IMG/VR virus record: IMGVR_UViG_3300001373_000001
Span: 53,990-117,989 of that record
Reading direction: 5' to 3' (one strand)
Source: a virus
DNA length: 64,000 nt
Shown: positions 1 through 7,829 of the stretch, in pieces
Numbering within the stretch: the first letter of the stretch is position 1
Layout of the letters: the number at the start of each line of letters is the position of its first letter
Notes under the pieces: model-generated
What the model saw: the letters and a program-made list of their open reading frames with translations, nothing else
What the model was told of the DNA's origin: nothing
Database searches by the model: none
Program-made: the position numbers and the translations under genes

Positions 1-380
1 TAAATAGCTCTGGAACTTGTAATAGTTATACTAATTCTAGAACTAAACAACTTGCGTACAATGAAATGTTGAAAAAAGATATCAGTGATAATTTGAAGAA
101 AGAATTGGAAAATAAAATAGGCGTTCCAATTTCAAAAGGTAAATCCTGCTCAAGTGCTATTGCCAACATTCTTATTGATATTAACAATAAGTTTATATCA
201 AAAAATAATGAGGCTGCTGCTACTGATCCATTAGTAGTTAACCTACCTTATTTTCCAGTTACAAATAATGTAATTATTAAACCTTTAAGTTATGAAAATA
301 TTGAATGTAAACACGAAAACATGAGATTTCAAGAAGGTTGTAATGTCTGCCCAGATTGTGGATATTCAAAATGTGATTAA
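1..380 (+). CDS. nrdJ: C-terminal end of adenosylcobalamin-dependent (class II) ribonucleotide reductase, partial
   Basis: The frame is open from the left edge of the window (first full codon at base 3), so this is the 3' end of a longer gene. The last 25 residues carry the arrangement C-x22-C-x2-C-x2-C-x4-C ending in GCNVCPDCGYSKCD. This resembles the cysteine-rich tail of class II ribonucleotide reductases, which re-reduces the active site after each turnover. The enzyme would make deoxyribonucleotides for phage replication without oxygen. The following genes (dUTPase, ThyX, guanylate kinase) act on the same nucleotide pool, which supports the call. The catalytic barrel is outside the window. 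Another zinc-ribbon-tailed reductase, such as the anaerobic class III enzyme, is the main alternative. Confidence 0.6.
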   Translation, partial: NSSGTCNSYTNSRTKQLAYNEMLKKDISDNLKKELENKIGVPISKGKSCSSAIANILIDINNKFISKNNEAAATDPLVVNLPYFPVTNNVIIKPLSYENIECKHENMRFQEGCNVCPDCGYSKCD

Positions 381-493
381 AGATGAGTTTAATAATTAAC
401 ATTAGTACTTATTTAGAAGTTGAAATGAGTAAAATAATTGACATTTATGCTTAATTTATATCAAAAAATAAGCACGAAAGTAAAGGAATTAAT

Positions 494-994
494 ATGAATA
501 TTAAAGTTGAAATTTGTACTGAAGGAGTATCACTTCCGTTTTATGCAAATGAAGGCGATGCAGGAATGGACATTAGAAGTGCTGTTGATATGATAATTGC
601 ACCACAACAAACTGTTGTTATACCAACAGGATTAAAGATGGCAATACCTAAAGGGTATGAACTCCAAGTACGTGCTAGAAGTGGTTTAAGCCTTAATACA
701 CCACTTAGAATTTCAAATGGTATCGGTACTATAGATAGTGGTTTTAGAGATGAAATTGGTATTATAGTGACTAATACGTCAATGAAAACTGATAATGACC
801 AATATACTATACAAGAAGCATTCTACACTGATTCTAAAGGAAATAACCATGGTTCTTATATAATTAGAAAAGGTGATAGAATTGCTCAAATTGTACTCAA
901 TCAAATTCCCACAATTGAATTTGAATTAGTTGAAGACGTTAAAAACTTTGGAATAGATAGAAATGGTGGATTGGGTAGTACTGGTACTAAATAA
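494..994 (+). CDS. dut: dUTP diphosphatase (dUTPase)
   Basis: 166 residues, a normal length for trimeric dUTPase. The family motifs appear in order: AGMDIRSA (motif 1, near residue 23), RSGLSL (motif 2), GTIDSGFRDEIG (motif 3, with the catalytic Asp), GDRIAQIVL (motif 4) and the Gly-rich C-terminal arm GGLGSTGTK (motif 5). The enzyme hydrolyses dUTP to dUMP and pyrophosphate. That keeps uracil out of DNA and supplies dUMP to the ThyX encoded just downstream. AAAGGA lies 8 bases before the ATG. An insertion of roughly 15 residues between motifs 3 and 4 (around residues 95-115) is slightly longer than in many bacterial forms. Confidence 0.95.
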   Translation: MNIKVEICTEGVSLPFYANEGDAGMDIRSAVDMIIAPQQTVVIPTGLKMAIPKGYELQVRARSGLSLNTPLRISNGIGTIDSGFRDEIGIIVTNTSMKTDNDQYTIQEAFYTDSKGNNHGSYIIRKGDRIAQIVLNQIPTIEFELVEDVKNFGIDRNGGLGSTGTK

Positions 995-998
995 GACT

Positions 999-1020
999 AG
1001 AGTGGATATTATTCCACTCT
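999..1020 (+). other. Intercistronic hairpin between dut and thyX
   Basis: AGAGTGGA and TCCACTCT form a perfect 8-bp stem around a 6-base loop. It is followed by TTAC rather than a U-run, and then by the thyX ribosome-binding site. It is more likely an mRNA-processing or stability hairpin, or an attenuator, than a full terminator. Confidence 0.5.
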
Positions 1021-1039
1021 TTACAAAGGAGAGTTTATT

Positions 1040-1777
1040 ATGTTTCTAACTGAAAATAAAGTAAGTTTAATAAACGAAAATCTAATTAATGAACCTAATA
1101 TATTAAAAACAATAGAAAAATGTACAAGACTTTGTTATGATTCTGGACATCTTACAACTCAAGATTCATATAAAAAAATAACTAAAAGTATTATAGATCA
1201 CAATCATTTAGCAATGTTAGAGCATTATAGTTTATCATTCGAAATAACTTGTAGTCGTGGTTGTAGCATGGAGATTATAAGACATAGAATGGCAAGCTAC
1301 GCTCAAAAATCCACAAGATACATTAATTCAACTAAAAGAAATTTTAATATCATTAATCCATACTGGACAAAACTAGAACTCGGAGAATATATTTATATCC
1401 AAGCTCCAAACATGTTTCAAACAGATGAGATTGCTATTATTAAAAATGGCGAACAAAATATAGTTACTCATGCATTTAATGAGCTTGACTGGAATTTGCC
1501 ACACAATCAATTTTTAAGAATGTGCTTAATGTCAGAGAAATTTTACTTTGAAACTATGACAATGAATAATTCACCTCAAGATTGTAAGTGCTTTATATTA
1601 GATTGTTTTGAAACTACTATAGTAATGACTGCTAATATCCGAGAATGGATTCATTTTATTAATTTAAGATATTATGAAACTACTGGAAAAGTATATCCAG
1701 AAATGAAAAAAGTAGCTGAAATGATATTAGATATTCTAAGCATAAAATTACCATTTGTATTTAAAAGAGGTGAATAA
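1040..1777 (+). CDS. thyX: FAD-dependent thymidylate synthase ThyX
   Basis: 245 residues. The ThyX signature RHR-x2-S-x4-S-x-R is present as RHRMASYAQKSTRY (about residues 81-94). The C-terminal region also looks ThyX-like (NLRYYETTGKVYPEMKKVAE). The enzyme methylates dUMP to dTMP using methylene-tetrahydrofolate, FAD and NADPH, directly downstream of the dUMP-producing dUTPase. Start: AAAGGAGAG lies 8-9 bases before the ATG. The stop is 2 bases before the next gene, so the two are translationally linked. ThyX is frequent in anaerobic Firmicutes and their phages. Confidence 0.95.
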   Translation: MFLTENKVSLINENLINEPNILKTIEKCTRLCYDSGHLTTQDSYKKITKSIIDHNHLAMLEHYSLSFEITCSRGCSMEIIRHRMASYAQKSTRYINSTKRNFNIINPYWTKLELGEYIYIQAPNMFQTDEIAIIKNGEQNIVTHAFNELDWNLPHNQFLRMCLMSEKFYFETMTMNNSPQDCKCFILDCFETTIVMTANIREWIHFINLRYYETTGKVYPEMKKVAEMILDILSIKLPFVFKRGE

Positions 1778-1779
1778 TT

Positions 1780-2316
1780 ATGAATTACTTATATTGTATA
1801 ATTGGAAAGTCTGGAGTGGGTAAAACTACTGTTGCTACTGCATTACAACAAGAATATGGGTTGAAGTCAATTGATTCTTATACAACTAGACCTCGCAGAT
1901 CAGAGAATGAAGTTGGTCATATATTTGTTAGCAATAAAGAATTCGAAGTTATAAATCAAGATTTAGTTGCATATACATTTTTTGATAATAATCATTATGG
2001 AGTTACCTTAGATCAAATAGAAGAATCGGATATATATGTTGTTGATTGGGTTGGATATCAAGATTTACTCAAAAACTATGAGGGTAATAAAATTATAAAA
2101 TCAGTGTATTTAGATGCAAAAGAATCAGTATTGTTAAGTAGAATGTTGAGACGAGAAAATGATTATCTTAAAGCTCAAACAAGAATTCATCATGATAAAA
2201 TGAAATTCAACAAGATTAAAAAGAAGTGTGATTATTGTATTGAGAATACTTTGTTAAATAAAACTATACAAGAATTCAAGCGCATTATGGACTACAACAA
2301 TTCTTTGAAAGGCTAA
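1780..2316 (+). CDS. gmk: Guanylate kinase-like nucleoside monophosphate kinase
   Basis: 178 residues. The P-loop is GKSGVGKTT near the N-terminus. SYTTRPRR followed by E-x2-G corresponds to the GMP-binding region of guanylate kinases, and a Gly-Val/Tyr-rich segment (HYGVTLDQI) follows as in the family. It would phosphorylate (d)GMP to (d)GDP, completing the nucleotide-supply module. An RBS AGAGGTG lies before the ATG. It begins 2 bases after thyX and ends 4 bases before the polymerase gene, so it lies in the same operon. Specificity for another monophosphate cannot be excluded. Confidence 0.85.
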   Translation: MNYLYCIIGKSGVGKTTVATALQQEYGLKSIDSYTTRPRRSENEVGHIFVSNKEFEVINQDLVAYTFFDNNHYGVTLDQIEESDIYVVDWVGYQDLLKNYEGNKIIKSVYLDAKESVLLSRMLRRENDYLKAQTRIHHDKMKFNKIKKKCDYCIENTLLNKTIQEFKRIMDYNNSLKG

Positions 2317-2320
2317 TGCT

Positions 2321-5300
2321 ATGAGATATAATAACTACCATAAGCATACACACGAGTCAAATATTAAAACTTTAGATTGTGTAGTCAAACCAATTGACTA
2401 TATTAAACATAGCCTTAATTTAGGTCATACAAGCTATTCTAGCGTTGAACATGGTTGGACTGGTAAATACATGTTAAATTATGATTTATGTGTAGAAAAT
2501 GGATTAAAATTGATATATGGAGTAGAAGCATACATTGTATTAGATAGATTCCAAAAAGATAAGTCTAATGCACATATAATTATTATAGCCTTAAATAGAT
2601 TTGGATTTAAGCAATTAAATTTAATGCTGTCAGAAGCAAATAAGACTGGTCTATACTATAAAACTAGAATAGACTTGGAATTATTACTTAAACTTAATCC
2701 AGATGATTTTATAGTCACTACAGCTTGCTTGGGTGGAATAGCAAATGCTAAATATAATCTAGACTTTATTGATCCAATCCATAATCATTTCGGGAACCAT
2801 TTCTATTTAGAGATTCAAAATCATATATCAAATGAGCAAGCAGAATTAAATACTAGACTCCATAAGCTATCAATTGATAGGAATATAGAGCTAATACATG
2901 CAAATGATAGTCATTATATATTAGGATCAGATAGTAAGTATAGAGATTTATTATTGAAAGGCAAAGGCATAAATTACGCTGTAGAAGATGGATTTAAGCT
3001 TGATTATCCAGATTATGATGTTATATTAGATAGATATAATAAACAAGGTGTATTAGCCTCTAAAACGGTAATTAAAGCTATACAAAATACATTGATATTT
3101 GATAACTGTGAAGATTTGAAATTTAATAAAGAAATTAAGATGCCAGCTTTCAAATGCAATGATACTACAAAAGAACTCAAAAAGATATTGAACAAAAAAT
3201 ATAAACAATCTGATGATAGAGATGTTTCTAGGAATAAAGAATATATAAAGTGTATTAAAGATGAACTTGATATAATAGTTAATACAAATATGCAAGATTA
3301 TTTTTTGTATAACGAAAAGATAATTAGAGTTTCAAAAGAAGATTATAACTTAGTTCTAACTAGAACAGGAAGAGGGTCGTGCGTAAGTTTTTATTTAAAT
3401 AAACTATTAGGATTCACAGAGATTGATAGACTTGTAAGCCCTATAACTCTATATCCTACAAGATTTATGTCAATTGAAAGAATATTATCTACTAAGAGTT
3501 TACCAGACATAGACTTTAATTGTGCCAATGTAGAACCAGTTGTAAAAGCTTCTAAACAAATTCTTGGCGAGAATGGTATTTATCAGATGATTGCTTTTGG
3601 TACTATGCAGAAGTCAGAAGCATTTCGAAACATGTGTAGAGCATTAGATTTAGATATAGAATTATATAATGAAGTTGCAAAAGACTTAGATCAATATTCA
3701 GAACATCCAGATTGGAAAGATATAATTGAATCATCAAAAGTATTTATTGGTACTATAGACAAGATATCTCCAGCGCCATGTTCTTATCTAATGATGGATA
3801 AGGATATATCAGAAGAGATTGGATTAATCAGAGTAAATAATCTTATTTGTTGTGCAATGGATGGAATGACCGCAGAAGTATTTAAATACCTCAAGAACGA
3901 CTTCTTAGTAGTAAAAGTATGGGATATAATATCTAAAACTTTTGAGGCTATAAACAAGCCTATACCCAATATCAAGCAACTAGAAGAATTACTTGATAAT
4001 AAAGTTTGGGATTTATACGAAAATGGTCTTACAGCTACACTAAACCAAGTTGAGACACAGTTATCAACAGGATTAGTCAAACAATATAAGCCTAAAAGTG
4101 TAGCAGAACTTTCAGCATTTGTTGCTTCTATTAGACCAGGATTCGCAAGTCTAGTGAATAAATTTATATCTAGAGAATACCATACAACAGGTATCAAAGA
4201 ATTAGATGATTTATTAGAAGATAGTTACCATTATATGTTATACCAAGAATCTATCATGAAATTTCTAATATGGTGTGGTATAAAGGAATCTGAGACATAC
4301 GACATCATCAAAAAGATTGCTAAAAAGAAATTTAAAGAGCATGAATTAATAGAGCTTAAAACTAAACTAATAAATGGATTTAAGGCTAAAACAAATGAAG
4401 TTGATAAGTTTAATGAAGTTTGGCAAGTAGTAGAAGATGCAGCCAATTACAGCTTTAATGCTAGTCATAGTTTATCTGTAGCATATGACAGTTTATACCA
4501 AGCTTATCTTAAGGCTAATTATACTATAGAATATTTTACTGTTTGTTTAAATATTTTCAAAGAAGACTTAGAGAAGACCAACAGGATAATAGATGAATTA
4601 GATCATTTTAATATAAAATTATTCTCGGTTGATTTTGAGCATTGCAATGATGATTATTCATTTGATAAAGAAACTCAGACTATTTATCGAAGTGTATTGT
4701 CTATTAAAGGTTTTGGAGAAAAGACTAATATTAGTTATATAATTAATAAGCTTAACAAGAATAAATTTGATGATTTCATAGACTTACTAAATGCATTGAT
4801 AGAGAATGGGTTACAACAATCAAAGATCAATATATTAATCAAACTTAACTTCTTTAAAAAGTTTGGAGATATTAATTACTTACTAGAAGTATCTAGAATA
4901 TATAATCTATATAATACTACTAAGATACTATCAAAAGAGAAAATTGAGAAAGCTAATTTAAATATAGAAATTGTTAAAAAGCACTTTAAAAAAGAGACTG
5001 AAAAAAGCTATTCAGATATAGAATCCAATGTAAATTTTATTAAAGATATTTGTATAGATATAAAATATGAAAATTCCGATATAATAGATATTATACAATA
5101 TGAAATGCTTTACTATGACATGATTACAAGTACATTCAAGATTAGCAAATCAGTATATTATGTTCAAGATATTTTAGGAAAAAAGTCTAAAACTATTAAA
5201 TGCTATAATCTTAAAACTGGTAAAACAATTATGTTTAAATTAGATTATAGAGTAATATTTAATTCCAAAAAGAATATGTATAATTATAATAAAGTGTTAA

Positions 5301-5446
5301 TAACTAAAAATACATTTATAAAAATTATAAAATCTGAGTGGCAAGACAAGATGATGCTAGTTGATAGTAAATGGATACCAAGCGGTGAAAAAATATTAGC
5401 AATAAAAAGGTTCGATGGGTTAAATAATAAGCTTCAAACTATGTAA
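2321..5446 (+). CDS. DNA polymerase III alpha subunit (DnaE-like, with PHP domain)
   Basis: 1,041 residues, a C-family replicative polymerase. The N-terminus is a PHP domain: YHKHTHES corresponds to the HxHxH motif, then EHG, TACLGG and NDSHYI follow. The palm contains GRGSCVSFYL and PDIDFN. The first two catalytic aspartates of the canonical PDxDxD are kept and the third position is Asn. No separate 3'-5' exonuclease insertion is visible, so it is closer to DnaE than PolC. It would replicate phage or episome DNA. It follows the nucleotide kinase after 4 bases with a weak RBS, suggesting coupled translation. The C-terminal 150 residues (about 890-1041) are Lys/Ile-rich and unlike standard OB or tau-binding regions I can recognise. 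Confidence 0.9.
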   Translation: MRYNNYHKHTHESNIKTLDCVVKPIDYIKHSLNLGHTSYSSVEHGWTGKYMLNYDLCVENGLKLIYGVEAYIVLDRFQKDKSNAHIIIIALNRFGFKQLNLMLSEANKTGLYYKTRIDLELLLKLNPDDFIVTTACLGGIANAKYNLDFIDPIHNHFGNHFYLEIQNHISNEQAELNTRLHKLSIDRNIELIHANDSHYILGSDSKYRDLLLKGKGINYAVEDGFKLDYPDYDVILDRYNKQGVLASKTVIKAIQNTLIFDNCEDLKFNKEIKMPAFKCNDTTKELKKILNKKYKQSDDRDVSRNKEYIKCIKDELDIIVNTNMQDYFLYNEKIIRVSKEDYNLVLTRTGRGSCVSFYLNKLLGFTEIDRLVSPITLYPTRFMSIERILSTKSLPDIDFNCANVEPVVKASKQILGENGIYQMIAFGTMQKSEAFRNMCRALDLDIELYNEVAKDLDQYSEHPDWKDIIESSKVFIGTIDKISPAPCSYLMMDKDISEEIGLIRVNNLICCAMDGMTAEVFKYLKNDFLVVKVWDIISKTFEAINKPIPNIKQLEELLDNKVWDLYENGLTATLNQVETQLSTGLVKQYKPKSVAELSAFVASIRPGFASLVNKFISREYHTTGIKELDDLLEDSYHYMLYQESIMKFLIWCGIKESETYDIIKKIAKKKFKEHELIELKTKLINGFKAKTNEVDKFNEVWQVVEDAANYSFNASHSLSVAYDSLYQAYLKANYTIEYFTVCLNIFKEDLEKTNRIIDELDHFNIKLFSVDFEHCNDDYSFDKETQTIYRSVLSIKGFGEKTNISYIINKLNKNKFDDFIDLLNALIENGLQQSKINILIKLNFFKKFGDINYLLEVSRIYNLYNTTKILSKEKIEKANLNIEIVKKHFKKETEKSYSDIESNVNFIKDICIDIKYENSDIIDIIQYEMLYYDMITSTFKISKSVYYVQDILGKKSKTIKCYNLKTGKTIMFKLDYRVIFNSKKNMYNYNKVLITKNTFIKIIKSEWQDKMMLVDSKWIPSGEKILAIKRFDGLNNKLQTM

Positions 5447-5462
5447 ATAGGATAATTATTAC

Positions 5463-5491
5463 TTGATATGTTTTATGCAACATGTTAAAAT
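5463..5491 (+). promoter_or_regulatory. Sigma-A-like promoter for the 117-residue acidic protein
   Basis: TTGATA, 17-bp spacer, TAAAAT, about 37 bases upstream of the start codon at 5529. Near-consensus on both boxes. Confidence 0.55.
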
Positions 5492-5528
5492 ATAAATTGA
5501 ATACAATATTATTATTGGAGGATTTCAT

Positions 5529-5882
5529 ATGAAAATCAAATTAAATTTCTACATAGACATTGGCAATCAATTAAAGCCAACAGAAGTGTCTAGTCTAATG
5601 AGCGACTTAAATCGTCAAGTATTAAATAATCTAGTTTTAAACTCAAAAGTATTAGGAATTGAAGTATTATCAACTAATAAGGAATTTGAAGCATATATGC
5701 CAGAACTTACTAGTTGTAATGAGTGCAAAAATAAATGTGAAGAATGTGAAGAAGATGTTGAGGAAACTGAAACTGAGAGCGATGTTGAATATATTGATAT
5801 GTCAGATATTTCAACAGATGAATTATTAGAGGAGTTGCGTTCTAGAATTGAACAAGGCAATGAAGAAGAGGACGAAGAATAA
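5529..5882 (+). CDS. Acidic CxxC-rich protein of unknown function
   Basis: 117 residues with an ideal GGAGG site before the ATG and its own promoter. Residues 1-65 look like an alpha/beta fold. A cysteine cluster C-x2-C-x3-C-x2-C (CNECKNKCEEC, about residues 69-79) could bind a metal. The last 40 residues are almost entirely Asp/Glu/Ser, which could mimic DNA or act as a flexible acidic tail. I do not recognise the family. It is the last gene of the rightward cluster and converges on the leftward gene at 5889, with only 6 bases between the stops. Confidence 0.65.
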   Translation: MKIKLNFYIDIGNQLKPTEVSSLMSDLNRQVLNNLVLNSKVLGIEVLSTNKEFEAYMPELTSCNECKNKCEECEEDVEETETESDVEYIDMSDISTDELLEELRSRIEQGNEEEDEE

Positions 5883-5888
5883 TTCGCC

Positions 5889-6161
5889 CTATATATAACT
5901 ACCAACTATATTCTTATCATCATTATGTTGTCTAGGCATAAATACTAGACCATGTGATTCGAAATAAGATTTACAAACATTTAAATCTTCGAATTTCTTA
6001 ATTGTACTAGTAGTTTTTACACTTCCTTTACTTACTTCAAATAATCTTGATACTATGCTTTCTGGATAGTCTAAAGGTTGCTTATATATAGCATATATGT
6101 ATATAGTATTATTTGTATTATTACATATTATTATATCTTGTTTTTCAATGTCACCTTGCAA
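5889..6161 (-). CDS. Small protein of unknown function, TTG start
   Basis: 90 residues. The start codon is TTG, supported by GGAAGGTG 8 bases upstream on the minus strand. No ATG alternative fits that site. The sequence contains an Ile/Tyr-rich N-terminal strand region (about 10-28) and a SKGSVKTTSTIKKF segment that could be part of a helix-turn-helix or nucleotide-binding loop, but no family is recognised. It is the only leftward gene on this side of the recU gene and is transcribed away from the inverted repeat at 6288-6322. Confidence 0.55.
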   Translation of the reverse strand: MQGDIEKQDIIICNNTNNTIYIYAIYKQPLDYPESIVSRLFEVSKGSVKTTSTIKKFEDLNVCKSYFESHGLVFMPRQHNDDKNIVGSYI

Positions 6162-6287
6162 ATTTTATTCACCTTCCTTTCTATTTCATATTACTACAAC
6201 CAAAACTTTTTTTCAAATTAACTTTTTTGGTTAAATTGTTTTGGTATAAATTTAATAATTAATTTAATATGTTTATTGAAAGATATG

Positions 6288-6322
6288 AACCTATGAACTT
6301 ATATATTAAATATTCATAGGTT
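6288..6322. promoter_or_regulatory. Perfect inverted repeat, candidate operator
   Basis: AACCTATGAA and TTCATAGGTT are perfect 10-bp arms with a 15-bp A+T-only centre. The repeat sits in the 256-bp gap between the leftward gene ending its start at 6161 and rightward recU at 6418. That position suits a repressor operator controlling divergent transcription. Confidence 0.45.
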
Positions 6323-6417
6323 TACATCTATTTTACAATAGTCTATTGACTAAGTGTATTAATTTAACATAAAGTCCATCGACTTTGCGTTAAAAAAATA
6401 AATTAGAGGTATTTTAT

Positions 6418-6915
6418 ATGAATGTTGGTAAAAACTTTGAGAATCAGTTTAGGAAATCAGTTCCAAAAGATGTACTATATTACAGAAATAAAGATACCGA
6501 CCTATCTTGGTGTGGTGGTAATAGTAAGTTTACTCCAAAAAGTGAATTTGATTGTTTATTATTTGATGGATATAATTTATTTATATTAGAACTTAAGTCT
6601 ACTAAAGAATCAAGGATAAGTTTTGGAGATAACGGAATGATTAAGACCCACCAGATCAGATCATTAAATTCTTATTCGCACTATAAAAATTGTATTTCTG
6701 GATTTATATTTAATTTCAGAGATAATTCAAACTTTACTTGTTTTTTGAGCGTTCGAGATTTTGATATGATAACAACAGATACCGAGAAGAAATCAGTTAA
6801 TATTAAAGAGATCGCCAAATATTGTATTCCAATAGATAATAAACTACTTAGAATACAGTATTCATATGACATAGCAGGATTTTGTTTGAAATTTGCTGAA
6901 AATATTAATGTTTAA
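6418..6915 (+). CDS. recU: RecU-like Holliday junction resolvase / restriction-fold nuclease
   Basis: 165 residues. The N-terminus has GKNFENQFRKSVP followed by YYRNKD. The nuclease core is the pattern E-x-D-C-L-L-F-x-G-x-n-L-F-I-L-E-L-K-S-T (about residues 41-60), as in RecU and related PD-(D/E)xK enzymes: Asp and Glu-x-Lys bind the metal. RecU resolves Holliday junctions during recombination and replication. An AGAGGT site precedes the ATG. The gene stands alone between an inverted-repeat control region and a strong terminator hairpin. It is slightly shorter than chromosomal RecU (about 200 residues), as is usual in phages. Confidence 0.8.
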   Translation: MNVGKNFENQFRKSVPKDVLYYRNKDTDLSWCGGNSKFTPKSEFDCLLFDGYNLFILELKSTKESRISFGDNGMIKTHQIRSLNSYSHYKNCISGFIFNFRDNSNFTCFLSVRDFDMITTDTEKKSVNIKEIAKYCIPIDNKLLRIQYSYDIAGFCLKFAENINV

Positions 6916-6976
6916 TAGGTTAGAATCTTTAAATTGTCCAGAGAATTTTACATTTTTGTAGTATTTTTACAGATAT

Positions 6977-7027
6977 GTACATAAAAAAAGCAATATCAAA
7001 TATATATTACTTTTTTCAACTATGTAC
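6977..7027. terminator. Bidirectional terminator between recU and the CRISPR locus
   Basis: Outer arms GTACATA / TATGTAC enclose AAAAAAG / CTTTTTT and AATAT / ATATT, giving a long stem with U-rich sides in both directions. It can end recU mRNA rightward and the cas12f-array transcript leftward. Confidence 0.6.
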
Positions 7028-7053
7028 AAACTAATATGTTTACATTAGTTATC

Positions 7054-7312
7054 TGCTTTCAATATAGCAATTATTAGCTTCAATTCTAACAAATTAGTAA
7101 AGCTTAGTATCGTTTCAATGTACAATTGTTTAATATTTTCAACTGTTTCAATAATAGCAATTGTTGTCAACTAACCGTCAAGTAACCGTCAAGTAACCGC
7201 ATGTTTTCAGCTTTCAATATACAATTGTCGTTTATGTCTGCTTGCAACATAGCAATTATTAAATCTAAATTAATATCAGTTTCAATATACAATTGTTTAA
7301 ATATTTTCAACT
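7054..7312 (-). repeat. Decayed CRISPR repeats at the distal end of the array
   Basis: At least six degenerate copies of the array repeat core (tttcaa-ta-CAATTG) start near 7055, 7112, 7145, 7210, 7240 and 7279. They form about three units of 60-65 bp: 7112-7171, 7210-7271 and 7279-7342, the last running into the first perfect repeat. Within the stretch, TAACCGTCAAG is tandemly repeated at 7172-7193 with a partial third copy to 7200. The side facing away from the cas gene is the expected place for old, decaying repeats. Alternatives are a partition-type iteron cluster for the nearby ParA, or anti-repeat RNA sequence. Confidence 0.6.
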
Positions 7313-7603
7313 GTTTCAACATAACAATTGTTGTTTGCAAACTAATTAAGTTGAATTCAATTTAAATTAATGGTTTGCAGTTTCAACATAACAATTGTTG
7401 TTTGCAAACCACATACTAACAAAACAAAAGTTAAAACTCGAACGTTTCAACATAACAATTGTTGTTTGCAAACGCAGAAATAGTTGGTAATGGTAGTAAA
7501 AAAACAAGGTTTCAACATAACAATTGTTGTTTGCAAACACTGCATTTTTCGATTATTAACCATCCACCATAATGTTTCAACATAACAATTGTTGTTTGCA
7601 AAC
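7313..7603 (-). CRISPR. CRISPR array: five identical 30-bp repeats, four spacers
   Basis: Perfect 30-bp repeats lie at 7313-7342, 7380-7409, 7444-7473, 7509-7538 and 7574-7603. On the plus strand each starts GTTTCAACAT, has AACAATTGTT in the middle and ends GTTTGCAAAC; the last two blocks are perfect palindromes. Spacers are 7343-7379 (37), 7410-7443 (34), 7474-7508 (35) and 7539-7573 (35). I infer leftward transcription: on the minus strand the repeat ends TTGAAAC as is usual for repeat 3' ends, it follows the cas gene, and decay is at the far end. Spacer 2 equals 13709-13742 in the holin gene. Spacer 4 matches 28571-28605 in a tail gene at 33/35. No cas1/cas2 adaptation genes are present. 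Confidence 0.97.
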
Positions 7604-7829
7604 GCTTTTCGAAACTAGCTTTCAAAAATTACAAAACCTCTAACTAATCATTACAACTAGCTTTTAAGATTTTGTTCCAAGTACAATTGCATTTTGCTAT
7701 CCAAGTGGATAGGGTGTCTATATAGTTCTTGGAAACTCAATAGACTTAACGAGCGGAAGCCAACTACCAAGTAGAATTACGACGAATACTCGCTTTTAGC
7801 CGCCAAATCGGCTTAAGTACTATTATATA
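7604..7829 (-). ncRNA. Candidate tracrRNA / guide scaffold between cas12f and array
   Basis: This 226-bp gap holds no gene but is locally richer in G+C and hairpins. Two are perfect: AGCCG-6-CGGCT (7798-7813) and CTATCC-4-GGATAG (7697-7712). On the minus strand AGCGAG pairs with CUCGUU further on (with one G-U). The layout (cas gene, structured RNA, array, all leftward) is that of type V-F loci, where a tracrRNA is encoded here. Possible anti-repeats on the minus strand are the GAGTTTCCAAGAAC segment (about 7738-7725) and the GCAATTGTAC segment near 7690-7681. I cannot decide between them without folding. RNA ends are inferred, not seen. Confidence 0.6.

Noticed and set aside
6363-6395. Hairpin AAAGTC-4-GACTTT before recU as a terminator
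   Set aside because: It is followed by A-rich sequence, not a U-run, in the rightward direction, and by mixed sequence leftward; function is unclear.
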